From assembly GCA_035041965.1 (NCBI GenBank), contig JAPYMA010000618.1, positions 62,001-126,000 of the forward strand: a DNA stretch of 64,000 nt. Reading direction: 5' to 3'. Shown piece after piece: positions 24,875-35,047 of the stretch (the stretch's first letter is position 1; each line of letters starts with the position of its first letter). Source of the DNA: Anisakis pegreffii (Eukaryota; Nematoda; Chromadorea; Rhabditida; Anisakidae). The translations under genes and the position numbers were made by a program. Below the pieces are notes generated by a model that was not told the DNA's origin, made no database searches, and saw nothing but the letters and a program-made list of their open reading frames with translations.

Positions 24875-25112
24875 ACAAGAGGTTTGTAGCCCCTTGTGCC
24901 GGTCCCAAGCCCGGATAAATGAGGAGGGTTGCGTCAGGGGATGGCAACCCGGCGTAAAAGTGGTATTGCCGGAGTGCATGAGGATCAACACGCCGGACGA
25001 CGTATCGCAACGCGCAGGACAGCCGACCAAGCTGAGGACAACAAACGGCATCTCAACGAGGACAGACGTAAAGCTGTGGTATCACGGCGATCAACCGAGG
25101 TCTTCCATCAGG
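24875..25112 (+). mobile_element. 5' region fragment of an RTE-clade non-LTR retrotransposon
   Basis: The block GGTCCCAAGCCCGGATAAAT, then GGAGGGTTGCGTCAGG and ACCCGGCGTAAAA, is the hallmark opening of RTE-type LINEs found across animals. It is followed by GC-rich sequence (ACGCCGGACGACGTATCGCA) unlike the flanks. No reverse transcriptase or endonuclease frame remains in the window, so this is a truncated insertion. The short open frames across it are parts of the element, not host genes. Confidence 0.7.
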
Positions 25113-25178
25113 TCAACGTTTTGCCGTTAATTTTTTGTTCGGATAATTTTTTTTTTTGTTCGTTGTTGATCTAGGTAG

Positions 25179-25222
25179 CATCGATGGATCTTAAGCACAG
25201 ACGTACTTGAGATCCATCGATG
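25179..25222. repeat. 17-bp inverted repeat (hairpin)
   Basis: Arms at 25179-25195 (CATCGATGGATCTTAAG) and 25206-25222 (CTTGAGATCCATCGATG) pair with one mismatch around a 10-base loop. A related motif, AGCATCAATGGATCTTAG, occurs near 26.28 kb, so this belongs to a dispersed element. Confidence 0.8.
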
Positions 25223-25609
25223 AGATAGAAACACTCGAATGTGGTAACTCTTGAAGGCAGAGATATTGCGTTTTTTTAAATGAGTTGTAGGAGGTAGTGC
25301 ACACAGTATAGGTAGTAGCCACACTAGCATGTCAAAAAAAACTGTTTCCCTCATGATTAAATTGAGCTTTTTGAATGTAGGGTATGAATCGCCTTATGAG
25401 CTTAGCGGTAGGTCTGGAAAGTTCGCCTGGACCACTCACCTGAAGAGTCGAGTCACTAGGTGGTGACTCGAAGAACGTCTTTCTTGTGGTGCTGTTTAGC
25501 GACAGCTGAATTGAGTTGAAAGCGATATCGTGTGTGCAGTCAATAGTCACTTTTAAAAAGCATATTTTGGTTGCGTGGGTGATCCCAACCCGTCGAGCTG
25601 CCAATAAGA

Positions 25610-25900
25610 GGGGCTAGGTTTAGGTAACTGCGACAGGCGTTCCCCGCCTACCGGCAGTCTCGGCGAATCGGGGAGAAATACCTCAAAATATGTTGATGAT
25701 GCTTACCCGGGTATCGTCATCATTCATCTTCGAAATAAAGTACGGGCGTTCCCGGCCCGAGAAAGGCGCCGATTTGACCGGGGATAGGGAATTGCGCGTA
25801 AGTTGGCCTGAGTAGTGCCTTCGGGCATTTGCTTAGGTAACGAGGGTTCCCGGACTCACTGTGCGCACTTTCTCTTAACAGGGGGGAATTATGATCGGTT
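25610..25900. mobile_element. GC-rich repeat-like block, family not recognised
   Basis: About 290 bases of much higher GC than the flanks (for example GCGTTCCCCGCCTACCGGCA and CGGGCGTTCCCGGCCCGAGA). There is no sustained reading frame with known motifs. It sits between the RTE fragment and the 0.75-kb duplications, so I infer an inserted mobile-element piece; this is not proven. Confidence 0.4.
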
Positions 25901-26196
25901 TGACCATTGGCTTGCACATATGAAATCGTTTCACTCAGTTCAATGTTGCTAAATGCGCTGTGGAGAGAAATCTCTCAGGTGTTTGTGGTTACTCGCCGAA
26001 GCTTATCTATTAGCTAGGTTCATGATGGCATTCATACAATTCTATTGATACATCCTTATTCCCCTTGCCAGTGTGGTTATTATTCATTACTAGTGCTACC
26101 GAAGTTCTTGATCACATGAAAGCGTAGTTTCATTAATCCTGAAGATCATTAAGGATTTTTCAATTGCAATTCATTGTTTCAAGTAAATTGAAATGA

Positions 26197-26225
26197 AGGT
26201 CATAAGTCACCGCCTCTGCCTTCAA
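26197..26225. repeat. 29-bp dispersed repeat, second copy
   Basis: Identical to 20323-20351. The flanking bases differ (GG before one copy, GA before the other; CTG and TAG after), so the match is a sharply bounded short repeat, likely a terminus of a mobile element. Confidence 0.75.
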
Positions 26226-26644
26226 TAGTTGACTGTATTCGAGAAATTACATTTCAGATTGAGGATGAGCTAGAAAGCATCAATGGATCTTAGGAGTAAA
26301 CATTCGACTCATTTCTAAAATGCTACCATAAGGTCGTGGGGAAACTTTTTTAGTTAGTGAAACAGCTTATTTTAAGGAACGGTTTTTTTTTGAAATTCTG
26401 CTATCATACATCATGTAAGAACAGGGATAATTGCATTGTTGACCTGAATGAAATGATCCTCACTTGCTTTGGTTGTATGCAATTATAATATTAAATTTCA
26501 TTGATCCCGTTGGACCGATGTTTTCAATCACGGATCAGATCTGCCAATCTCAAAAGCGTTCAAAAATCAACAATCAAGAACGGAATATCGAGTATTATCA
26601 ATATCAAACATTACGATCAAATATCGATCACGTAGAGTATTGGA

Positions 26645-27205
26645 CATCGTGGCAAACCGAGGATTGGGCCATGGCAATGGATAACCAACATTTATCAGGT
26701 CAACCTTTTTACAATTGATTTTTTGTTTATTTATTTTTTTGAGCGGTTTTTCGCAATATTTGAATGTTTATTCCACCCCTTCCGTCTTAGGTAAGAGCCG
26801 AAAGTGCCCATAGGATTAGGTGGGACGGTTATTAAAATTTTCCAACGTGATGGTGTTTCATACACGACTGATTGTGAGTGAGATACACAGACATTAGGTT
26901 TTCGAGCACCCTGTAGGTGTGCGAGTGCAGTGCGGCCGGGAGAATGGGCTGATAACCCAAGGAGCAATCCTATCCCGGTTCCGGGTGAACCCGGCATTCG
27001 TACCGTCAGACTACCATGTTTATGTGGACAGCGGCGGGGGACCTCGGGTGTCTATGAAAAGCTGGTGTCTGTGTTTTTGTTTAGCCAAGCAACTAGTTAG
27101 GCAAAATTGGAAAATATTTTTTGACCGTTCTCCATCTTATCTTATGGCCATTAGTATTTAAACTGTTGAGCTTTTGGTTGGTATTTGTTTGAGAATTTTT
27201 GAGTT
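26645..27205. repeat. 0.75-kb direct repeat, copy 1
   Basis: Matches the sequence 751-752 bases downstream over at least 560 bases, from CATCGTGGCAAA through CCGAAAGTGCCCATAGGATT, GTGCGGCCGGGAGAATGGGC, GGACAGCGGCGGGGGACCTC and a final AGAATTTTTGAGTT. Weaker similarity continues to about 27.38 kb, making the two copies nearly head-to-tail. It contains an internal palindrome (CCCGGTTCCGGGTGAACCCG). No coding function is apparent. Confidence 0.85.
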
Positions 27206-27396
27206 TTATTAGTAACTGCTGATTCAGATAGTTATCTTTGATGTTCCTAATCAAGCGCGAATGCAGATATTGCGCTTTTTTATCCTCATAGCTTCCGGCT
27301 GAATGAAGCATTTGAATTCATTACATGTAATCATGATAACAATTTCATTCCTTCAAACGTTATGAAGTCGATCACGGATATGCAGCGCACGCAGGG

Positions 27397-27956
27397 CATC
27401 GTGGCAAATCGAAGATTGGACTATGGCGATGGATAACCCACATTTATCAGGTCAACTTTTTACAACTGATTTTTTGTTCATTTAATTTTTTGAGGGGTTT
27501 TTCGCAATACTTGAATGTTTATTCCACCCCTTCCCTCTTAGGTGAGAGCCGAAAGTGCCCATAGGATTAGGTAGGACGGTTATTAAAATTTTCCAACGTG
27601 ATGGTGTTTCATAAATGACTGATTGTGAGTGAGATACGCAGACATTAGGTTTTCGAGCGCCCTTGTAGGTGTGCGGGTGCAGTGCGGCCGGGAGAATGGG
27701 CTGATAACCCAAGGAGCAATCCTATCCCGGTTCCGGGTGAACCCGGCATTCGTACCGTCAGACTACCATGTTTATGTGGACAGCGGCGGGGGACCTCGGG
27801 TGTCTATGAAAAACTAATGTCTGTATTTATGTTAATCGAGCAAGTAGTTAGGCAGAATTGGAAAATATTTTTTGACCGTCCTCCGCCTGATCTCGTGGAT
27901 GTTTGTGTTTCAGTTGTTGAGCATTTGGGTCGTATTTATTTAAGAATTTTTGAGTT
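27397..27956. repeat. 0.75-kb direct repeat, copy 2
   Basis: Second copy of the element at 26645. It differs by scattered substitutions and small indels, so the duplication is not recent. Matching short open frames in the two copies are by-products of the repeat. A GATCAC(C)GG motif recurs at each copy junction (about 27370 and 28095). Confidence 0.85.
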
Positions 27957-28314
27957 CAGTTTCTTGGATGCCAAGCACGATATATGTACGGAAATACTTA
28001 AATTGCCAGAATTTGTTCCTTTTTGAATCCAACCGGGTGAATTCATTACGTGTTATCTTAATGAAAAATTTCTTTTGGTTGATTGTGCTGGAGTCGATCA
28101 CCGGTGAAGAGCTCAGTGGGAGGCTGTGTTGGTTCAATTTGTAGATGGCTGCAGCAGTGAATTCGTCGAAAGTAATTATTATCTAACGTTCTAGTATTAT
28201 GTACATAATGTTTTTTTATCAGTTTTTCTCACGCTTTGGATATGTTAATGCTCTTTTCCTTCAAATTGAGGATGGTAGACAGTATTTTTTTGGAAGAAAA
28301 TTGCACGATTCTGA

Positions 28315-28455
28315 GGGATAGGGGAGAGAAAATCGACAATTCTTTTCAAAGTCTATTTTTATCTACTTTGTCGAATATGGAAATGTAAGGTGCACTTTGG
28401 TGTAGTGGTAGTGTAAGATGCACTTTAGTAATCGAAGGTGAGTTCGGACCTCAGC
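28315..28455 (+). mobile_element. tRNA-derived SINE-like copy 1
   Basis: Contains a pol III A box (TGGTGTAGTGG, 28398-28408) and, about 43 bases later, a degraded B box (AGTTCGGACCT, from 28441). A GGGGAGAGA lead and a TCTAC-TTTGT segment before the A box match the copy about 290 bases downstream. The boxes resemble those of tRNA genes, but no cloverleaf with a good acceptor stem forms, so I call it a SINE-like element. Confidence 0.55.
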
Positions 28456-28604
28456 TTTGAACTTTACTCGCAACGATTTTGCAATGCGTTCGACTCGAAA
28501 TTGTCGATTTTCTTGTTCTTCATTTATACTTTTTTCATTATCAAGAGTATTTTTCATTATCGTTCTTTGTTGTGTGTAGTTTTACGTAAAGATTGTGTAA
28601 TTCG

Positions 28605-28752
28605 GATGGCAGGGGAGAGAAGGATGGTAGTTTTTCCACAATCCAATTTTGTCTACTATGTGGAGAGTTGTAATGTTAGGTGTGTTCTAGCGTAATGGTA
28701 GTGTTTTCCATTACGGCGTGGCACGGTGAAGTTCGAGTCCCGCCTTTGTAGC
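28605..28752 (+). mobile_element. tRNA-derived SINE-like copy 2
   Basis: Same layout as copy 1 at an offset of 290-291 bases: GGGGAGAGA lead, TCTACTATGTGGAGAG, then A box TAGCGTAATGG (28688-28698) and B box AGTTCGAGTCC (28730-28740), 42 bases apart. The A box fits the consensus and the B box differs by one base, so this copy may still be transcribable by RNA polymerase III. Confidence 0.6.
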
Positions 28753-28759
28753 TTTTGGC

Positions 28760-30167
28760 CTTTTATTCCGGAATTTTATTCTATATATAGCTTTGAGTTT
28801 TGAAAGTTCTACAGTGTACTCTGAGGAATACTGATCTGCCATCATCCTCAGTATTTTGGAAATTAGGAAAAGAGGGACACGGCGGTGAGAATCTTCGTTT
28901 TACGAGGATATCGAGCATTTTAATACAATCTTAAAGGAAATTTCTCCTCTCAGTTTGCACTTCTGGGAACAAAATAGTAATGTGATTCGATGACAATGCA
29001 CCTCTGACAACGGCTTTTGTTAAAAATGGAGAATTGAAAAGGCCAGTTGAATAGGTGGGTAAATTGTTGAGTGAGTTCAGAGGGAATAGGTTTAAGGAAT
29101 TGGGTGGAATTAGGTGTGAAACAGGTTAGCATACCATGGTTCACATAACGTGGATATTTTGGAAAAAATCCAGTTGAAACAGGAGAGTGAATTTTTAGGG
29201 AAATCCGATATCAGTCCAGATGGTCGCGGTGAAAGGAGGTGCGCAACGAACGGTTGCAGGAAGAAGAACGTGAAAATTTTGTGATAAAGAGATGAATTTC
29301 ATGATTTTGTGTAGTATGGTGATGCATTTGCAACATTTATTTTCGCGAAACCCTCATAACTCTCTGCGAAGAGTGAGGGATGTATAAAGTTTTAATGTGT
29401 TGTTGTATTCTGACGAAAGAGCTGGTTTTATAGCTCTTTCGTGTGATGCCTTTCGGTTGGGACAGAGTATGGCGAGGCATTATTGTCGGTGGTTGAGGTT
29501 TGAGGCTTTGGGACGGGTTTCGAGTAGGTAATATTCTCTTCGATGGGTGGGCGCCTCGCCACTCTGACATCGGTAGCAATCTGCCTACTCCTACACTTTT
29601 GGGTGTGGGTTGTCGGTGGTTGCAGGCCGGAACCAATCGAGAGGTATCTACAGGTCAGTTGTTTCGCGAAACGGAGATCGGCACCCGTCTAGCGAACAAC
29701 TTGGCCTTTTTCCTCCCGTCTGAAAATAAAAAGTGGTGGTGTCCGTGACGCTCGCTGCCATGAAATTTGAAACTCGCGCCTTTTTTGGGAGCATCTGAAA
29801 ATTCAAGAGGTGCTCATGTCGTCCTGAAAAATTCACTGCGTTCTTTTTTCTTGTCGAAAGCTGAGAATTTAAGTAAAACAACAAAATCAGTGGATGTATA
29901 ATATGTATTGGAGAATTTTTTGAAGAAATCCAATTGGAAAACTCTCTGAATTTGCTTCTGTGATTATGGAGTTGTTGGGGGAGTGTGTGTAACCATGTCT
30001 GGTATGGTGTAACTCTCGCATTTTAGCATTTGGCGTCGAGCGTTTACGTGAAAGTGTACGTTCACTTGCGCGCCATTTGCTTCATTTCGAATATCTATTG
30101 GTTTACGACATATTGTGAATGTCGATAAACTGTTCCGGAGTACGCCAATTCTCACGAAATTGCATTC
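28760..30167. other. Repeat-rich stretch upstream of DSCC1
   Basis: No supported gene. It contains a GC-rich patch at about 29.45-29.75 kb in which TGTCGGTGGTTG occurs twice, and a perfect hairpin at 29413-29442. This may be more mobile-element sequence and would also hold the DSCC1 promoter, which I cannot locate. Confidence 0.4.
29413..29442. repeat. Perfect 11-bp hairpin
   Basis: Arms ACGAAAGAGCT (29413-29423) and AGCTCTTTCGT (29432-29442) pair perfectly around an 8-base loop. Confidence 0.85.
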
Positions 30168-33054
30168 ATGGAGAAATTCCTCAAGAGGAAACCGTTAGCT
30201 CCTACATCAGGGAAAACCACCGAAAAACCAACGAGCAATCAGAGCAATCATTCCAACGAGCGCGAAGTATGTCCTTTCATTTACTTTTGTTTTTCAGGAA
30301 TTGTTTGCGCACTTCTAACATTTTTTGATGAATTCATTGAGTATGGAAGGTTCTTGTACGTATACAATTCGATGCATATCAAGAGAGAAGAAATTTCCAG
30401 GAGTCTAATGTGAAAAGTCGTCGTTCGGAATCGAATCTGTTGTGGACGAACGTCCGAGGTAACATTGAAGCTGTTAACGCTTTATTTGATGTGGCTAAAT
30501 TGTCGCATTTGAAGGTTGGTGGTTTTGAGGGCTTCGTAATCAATACCACATTCTGTTTGCTGCGATTGAAATGTCATAGATTCAGTCCAAGAAATATATT
30601 GGGAGATATGTTGGGGATATGTTGTTTGAAATTTGGTGTTTCAATGCAAATTCGGTGATAATTGAGTGATATTCATTCAGTTCTTCAATTCAAAGTTTGC
30701 TATTGAGGAGATGTAATTTTTGATAGTTAGTTAATGAAACATCGTTTTTCTTTCAATATTTTTAACTTTACATCTGCAGATATGTTCTTGTTTAAGGGTG
30801 AAGTGCAACAAATTGAATTTTCTGAACCGCTTTTGTCCGGAGATTACCGTTTGCTACAAGTGGATCCCGAACTAGCCGATCAGATTGAGAAAGGTTCAAG
30901 GTTTGTCCACAGTTGAATTGATTTTATCAATTGTTTCTTTTGAATTTCGTCAAACAACCTCATTTTTCCTTAATTATAGTTATAATATTTTCATTGCTAT
31001 CGTTGTTAATGCTTGCAACATTGTTTCATTGATATTTTCATTTCTAGTTTGACATTTCGTGGTGAGCTGGATGACTATCCTGTGCTATGTACGAAGGATA
31101 CGACGTACTGTGTGAAGGAGGCCGAAACGTCAAATACACTGTTGGTTTTACCTCAGTTGGATTTTACCAATGATAAGAGTGATGAAAACGAGCGAATTCT
31201 GGCAACGCGTAAGGTGATCGCAATGCAGTCGAGATATCTGGAATTGAAGAAGATCAATGTGGTATCGTCGAGTCGTCTTAGAGAGTTGTTGCGAGAAAAT
31301 GAATTGCAGTGGGATGTGGACGAACAAGCTGACGAGAACATGGAACAGAACGCAAAATTGTATGCTTTCGTTCATGTAGTTCCAAACAGTGTTATTTCAA
31401 CAGTAGTATAATTTTGTAACTAACAGTAAGTTTAATTCTTTTATGATTTCAATCAGTGTTTTGTTCAGATATACATTTGATGACCTGTTAGATGTTGTGC
31501 AAATGAGCGAAGTGCAGTTGAGACAAGCTCTACAGCATTTGCCCGTTATTCAACAAAATGGTATGATTTTATGGAATTGACTTTTGTTTCGTTTTCAAAA
31601 TTTGATACGTCTCACGAGTCAGCATTGCTTATTGTTACTACCATTGTTGTTATTTTCAGAAACAAGTTAAATGCGACATCAAGAAATTGAATGCATTCTC
31701 ATATTTCTACTCAAATCATAATAATCTTATCGTCTAGTCAACTTTTCCAAATCCCAGCTATTTATTCGACGAATATTCTACTAATTATTCAAGGTTATTA
31801 CCGAATGTTGTCATCGATTTATCGTGATCAACTGCTGATGGAACTAACAGACTGCTGTGATGATGATGAAGAGCCTGACATCCAGATCAATTCGATACGT
31901 CTGAAAACTCTCACAGAGGCACTGCAGAGGCGCAATCCTACGAAAGAAATTCCTTCAGACGCCGTGCTCTGGCTTCTAAAAGCCCATTGCACTGTTGTGA
32001 ATGGACTTGGAGGTATGTGTGAATATTTTTGAACTGATAACATCGGATTTGGTGTGAAATTTACATTCGTAGAATACTCGTTTGGATATCCAATGCAGAC
32101 GAAAGTAAAAGTTGAAAAAGGGCAAAGTGAACTGCAATATTTCTGAATCAGTGTTTTGCATTTCAGAAGGTGATGAGACTAGTGAATTTGCGCTTGATGA
32201 ACGGGCCGTATGCCGATCGAAGATCTCACAACTGCTCAGAGCTGCAGTTCGTTTCGAGTATTCGGCATTCGAGAAACTTATACGACAGATGCTGCCAGAA
32301 GGCATCGAAATGAAGGCTAGCATCATTTTTCATTTCGATGTACTGAGTAAATTTATGAGAATGAAAATTACAAACTGAAATAATGATAATCATTGCGTTC
32401 GGTGATTATATATAGAACCTGAGGATTTGTACCAATTGATTATTTTCGTTGCATTTTGTTGAGCACATTCATGCAGTGGAATGCAATTCCACCCTTTAAT
32501 GGATCGTCTATTTTCAATTGTGGAATGTTTTGACGGGAATTGTAACAGTGCTAAGAAATCATCACTGTTTTGAGTGTTATGTGAGCAGTGTGATCGAATT
32601 GAAAACTGAATAAGTGAGCACATTTAAGGACGAATACTTGAATGGTCTAGCGTTAGTGGAGGAGTCGATAACGAGAGGTAAAACGGTTCGATACATGAAT
32701 GTTGAGGATATGCCTGAAGAAGAAACGAAAAGGTTCGTTTTGTGTATAGTTCATTGTTTATTTAGTACCCTTGAGCTTGTCGCTATTTTATGTTATCGTT
32801 TCTGATTCTCGAAAGTTCATTCAATTTCAATCTGTCTGTCAACTATACATCGATAAAGTTATACGAAAGCATTGTTCTGGTGGCATTACAGACTGGAGTT
32901 GCTGTTTTCAATTCGACAAAAGTGGAAGATCAGTGACATTCAACATTTCTTCACGGATCTCTGTCCGACAACTCGCGATTTGAATGCGATGTTAGCGAAA
33001 CATTGCAGGCACTCAACCGGAGGGAATGAGCAATATTTGATTGGTCTTAAGTGA
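30168..33054 (+). CDS. dscc1: DSCC1 / DCC1, sister chromatid cohesion protein
   Basis: DSCC1 joins CTF18 and CTF8 in the alternative RFC clamp loader that handles PCNA at replication forks and supports cohesion. Exons: 30168-30266, 30401-30518, 30780-30900, 31048-31359, 31469-31560, 31794-32012, 32167-32315 (or 32339), 32629-32732, 32892-33054 (TGA); all phases agree, giving about 458 aa against about 390 in human. Family blocks in order: AVNALFDVAKLS, LLQVDPELADQIEKG, LTFRGELDDYPVLCTKDTTY with KEAETSNTLL, YTFDDLLDVV, NGYYRML, LLRAAVRFEYSAF, NGLALVEES, FSIRQKWKISDI-FFTDLC. Exon 7 is odd: family alignment favours ending after GIEMK, which needs a GC donor (AAG|GCTAGC); the GT alternative eight codons on (GAT|GTACTG) adds residues absent from relatives. 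The first exon (MEKFLKRKP) is the least certain part. An AATAAA lies 81 bases after the stop. Confidence 0.93.
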
Positions 33055-33134
33055 TTGGTGTTGTTGTTATTGTTGTCTGTTTTCTTATTTGATAGTTGTC
33101 GATGTCTTTGTATATTTGAAAAAATAATCTTTTC

Positions 33135-33140
33135 AATAAA
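33135..33140 (+). promoter_or_regulatory. Polyadenylation signal of DSCC1
   Basis: AATAAA 81 bases downstream of the DSCC1 stop codon, in a T-rich context (TTTTCAATAAAG). The next gene is convergent and ends at 33697. Confidence 0.7.
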
Positions 33141-33696
33141 GTTATTCGTTTTTAAGCTACGCATTGTTCTTCGGCATTGATGAAAATGTTTATGTTTATA
33201 GAATATTTGATGTTTTTCGTTGAATCGTCTGTTTATCGTCAAGTTTTTGTTGTAGAACTTTTATGCGCAATTGTATGAATTGTATGTATGTTTTGTCGGA
33301 AACTTGATTGGAGCATGTAATTGATAAATATTGTTGTGTTCATTTAATGGAGATTATACGATGGTTTATGGGATCTTTCGTGCGATTCCAAATGTGATTA
33401 TCTTGATCGAACGTTGCCATATATGTAAGGTGTACACTGTTTTTAGTTTTCTGTTCATTATTCGAAACTAGGCCTGATGTGGCCACTGGAATAAGTGTGG
33501 ATTTGCGACTATCTTCTCGGAGTTTTTTCATCCATTACACACCAATCTATAGACTGTAGTTTCCCATCTCAAACATTAATGCGAATGAAGAGCATTTATA
33601 TGGATCGAAAATGTGGTATAATACAATTACAAAAGTGAACTAAGCCAATAACGTTCATATCTACAACGAAAAAAGAAACGAAGCAAAGTTGATGAG

Positions 33697-35047
33697 TTAC
33701 TGATCTGTTCGCATAGTGTACGAGATCGATGGTCGTTGTCGATAACTTCTCCAATCACTGAAATATTTGTATCCAAAATATCCGATTGCGATGAACATCG
33801 GGTGTGCACAGAAACCAATTGATATATCGAAAATTGCACCTGGAACAAACAATTCCCCATAAGATATTCAAAATTTCCGATGGTTTTGCAAGATTTGACT
33901 GATATGGCTAGGTATTTTAACAGAAACATTCTTGGAAACGTTGAACACATTTATGACATGCTTTGCGAAGAGCATGAATTTGCTGTATCAGAGCAAAACA
34001 TTTGCAGCACTCACCAAATCGAAATCCGAAAGCCCACAATAAACTCATAACGATGAATGTAGCAATCTGAAATTGTCCGGCATTATTTGTGGGATATCGT
34101 TGAATGAACAATTTTCATAGGAAATTTTCACTGACTTTCAATATTGTCTAAAGTGTCTCTGCCTGGTCACGATCATTATCGTTTTCTACTGAAAGCTTTC
34201 GTGGAATCTCACTAGGATTAAGTGTACTCCTTATCCAGAATGCGACAAACAATCAACAACCATGTGTGAAACAATTGGAATAATTGCTTGCGCACCTGAA
34301 CAGCGAAGAATATCACAGCTGTGAGGGGGTCTTCTCGAATAACTGCATGAATGATAAGCAATATTGATATGACACCAGTGAATTCGGTGGTGAGTAGTCG
34401 ATAAAAGTCGAATCTAGCGTATTCAAAAATAATGGCAGCGAGAAGAAATACCAGAAGCATACTGTACACGATAGCAGAAACTGTCATTGCAGTCTGAAGA
34501 GCAACATTGGATTAATGGGTGTCAGGAAAGTTTGAGAATCTTGACTAAACCACATTTGAAATCAGTGAGATCGATGAACAATGCAGTTTTTTTTCGTATT
34601 GTTTCCATTTCAGCTTCATAGAAAACTGATGAATACAATAAAATTATCATCAAATGGTAATAGATGAATGTGATGAAAAGATGCGATTAAATACGATTAA
34701 TGATATAGTCAAATGATCACATTCTGAAGTTAATTAGGAGACTGACGTAGATACCTTGTGCTTCATATGGATATCATGTGATACGAGTGCAAAGGTAATC
34801 AGCCATGAAGAATTTGTTACGGAAGCTCTGTTATTATACATTACAAGAGATTAATAGTACATTATATTCAAATCACTAATGAAACTTTCTTATTCTTATC
34901 ATTTCCTCGTGCCTTTCCACTTGTTGACTGCTATAGGTTTAGTTGATCACCGCTCACCTTAATATGCAATAAGCCACAGCAACATCGATACGATCGATCA
35001 TTGTGATTGAAATGAGCTAAACCATCAGGAAATGAAAACGTTGGCAT
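33697..35047 (-). CDS. Four-helix membrane protein with CCCG-x-x-H-I motif (LAPTM-like), paralog A, 160 aa
   Basis: Four minus-strand exons in phase: 35047-34958, 34493-34296, 34066-34015, 33839-33697 (TAA). The cytosolic start ends in SYRCCCGLLHIK, directly followed by TM1 (VYSMLLVFLLAAIIF). TM2 is FTGVISILLIIHAVI; ATFIVMSLLWAF follows, then ISIGFCAHPMFIAIGYFGY before a short tail (KYFSDWRSYRQRPS). The layout Cys-Cys-x-Gly-x-x-His-[VI] just before TM1 is that of lysosome-associated LAPTM4/5-type proteins and related uncharacterised nematode families; the resemblance is to layout and motif only, and localisation is not shown. Paralog B at 38.5-40.6 kb has the same exon phases. The start is chosen because an AATATTGCAG acceptor lies 17 bases upstream. 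Confidence 0.75.

Noticed and set aside
24869..25174. Overlapping GC-rich frames suggesting a small basic protein
   Set aside because: They fall inside the RTE 5' region, which is non-coding in intact elements.
26731..27817. Paired open frames with similar protein sequence on both strands
   Set aside because: They arise from the 0.75-kb duplicated repeat; similarity reflects duplicated DNA, not a gene family.
28385..28450. A genuine tRNA gene
   Set aside because: A and B boxes are present but the B box is degraded and no acceptor stem pairs; SINE-like origin fits better.
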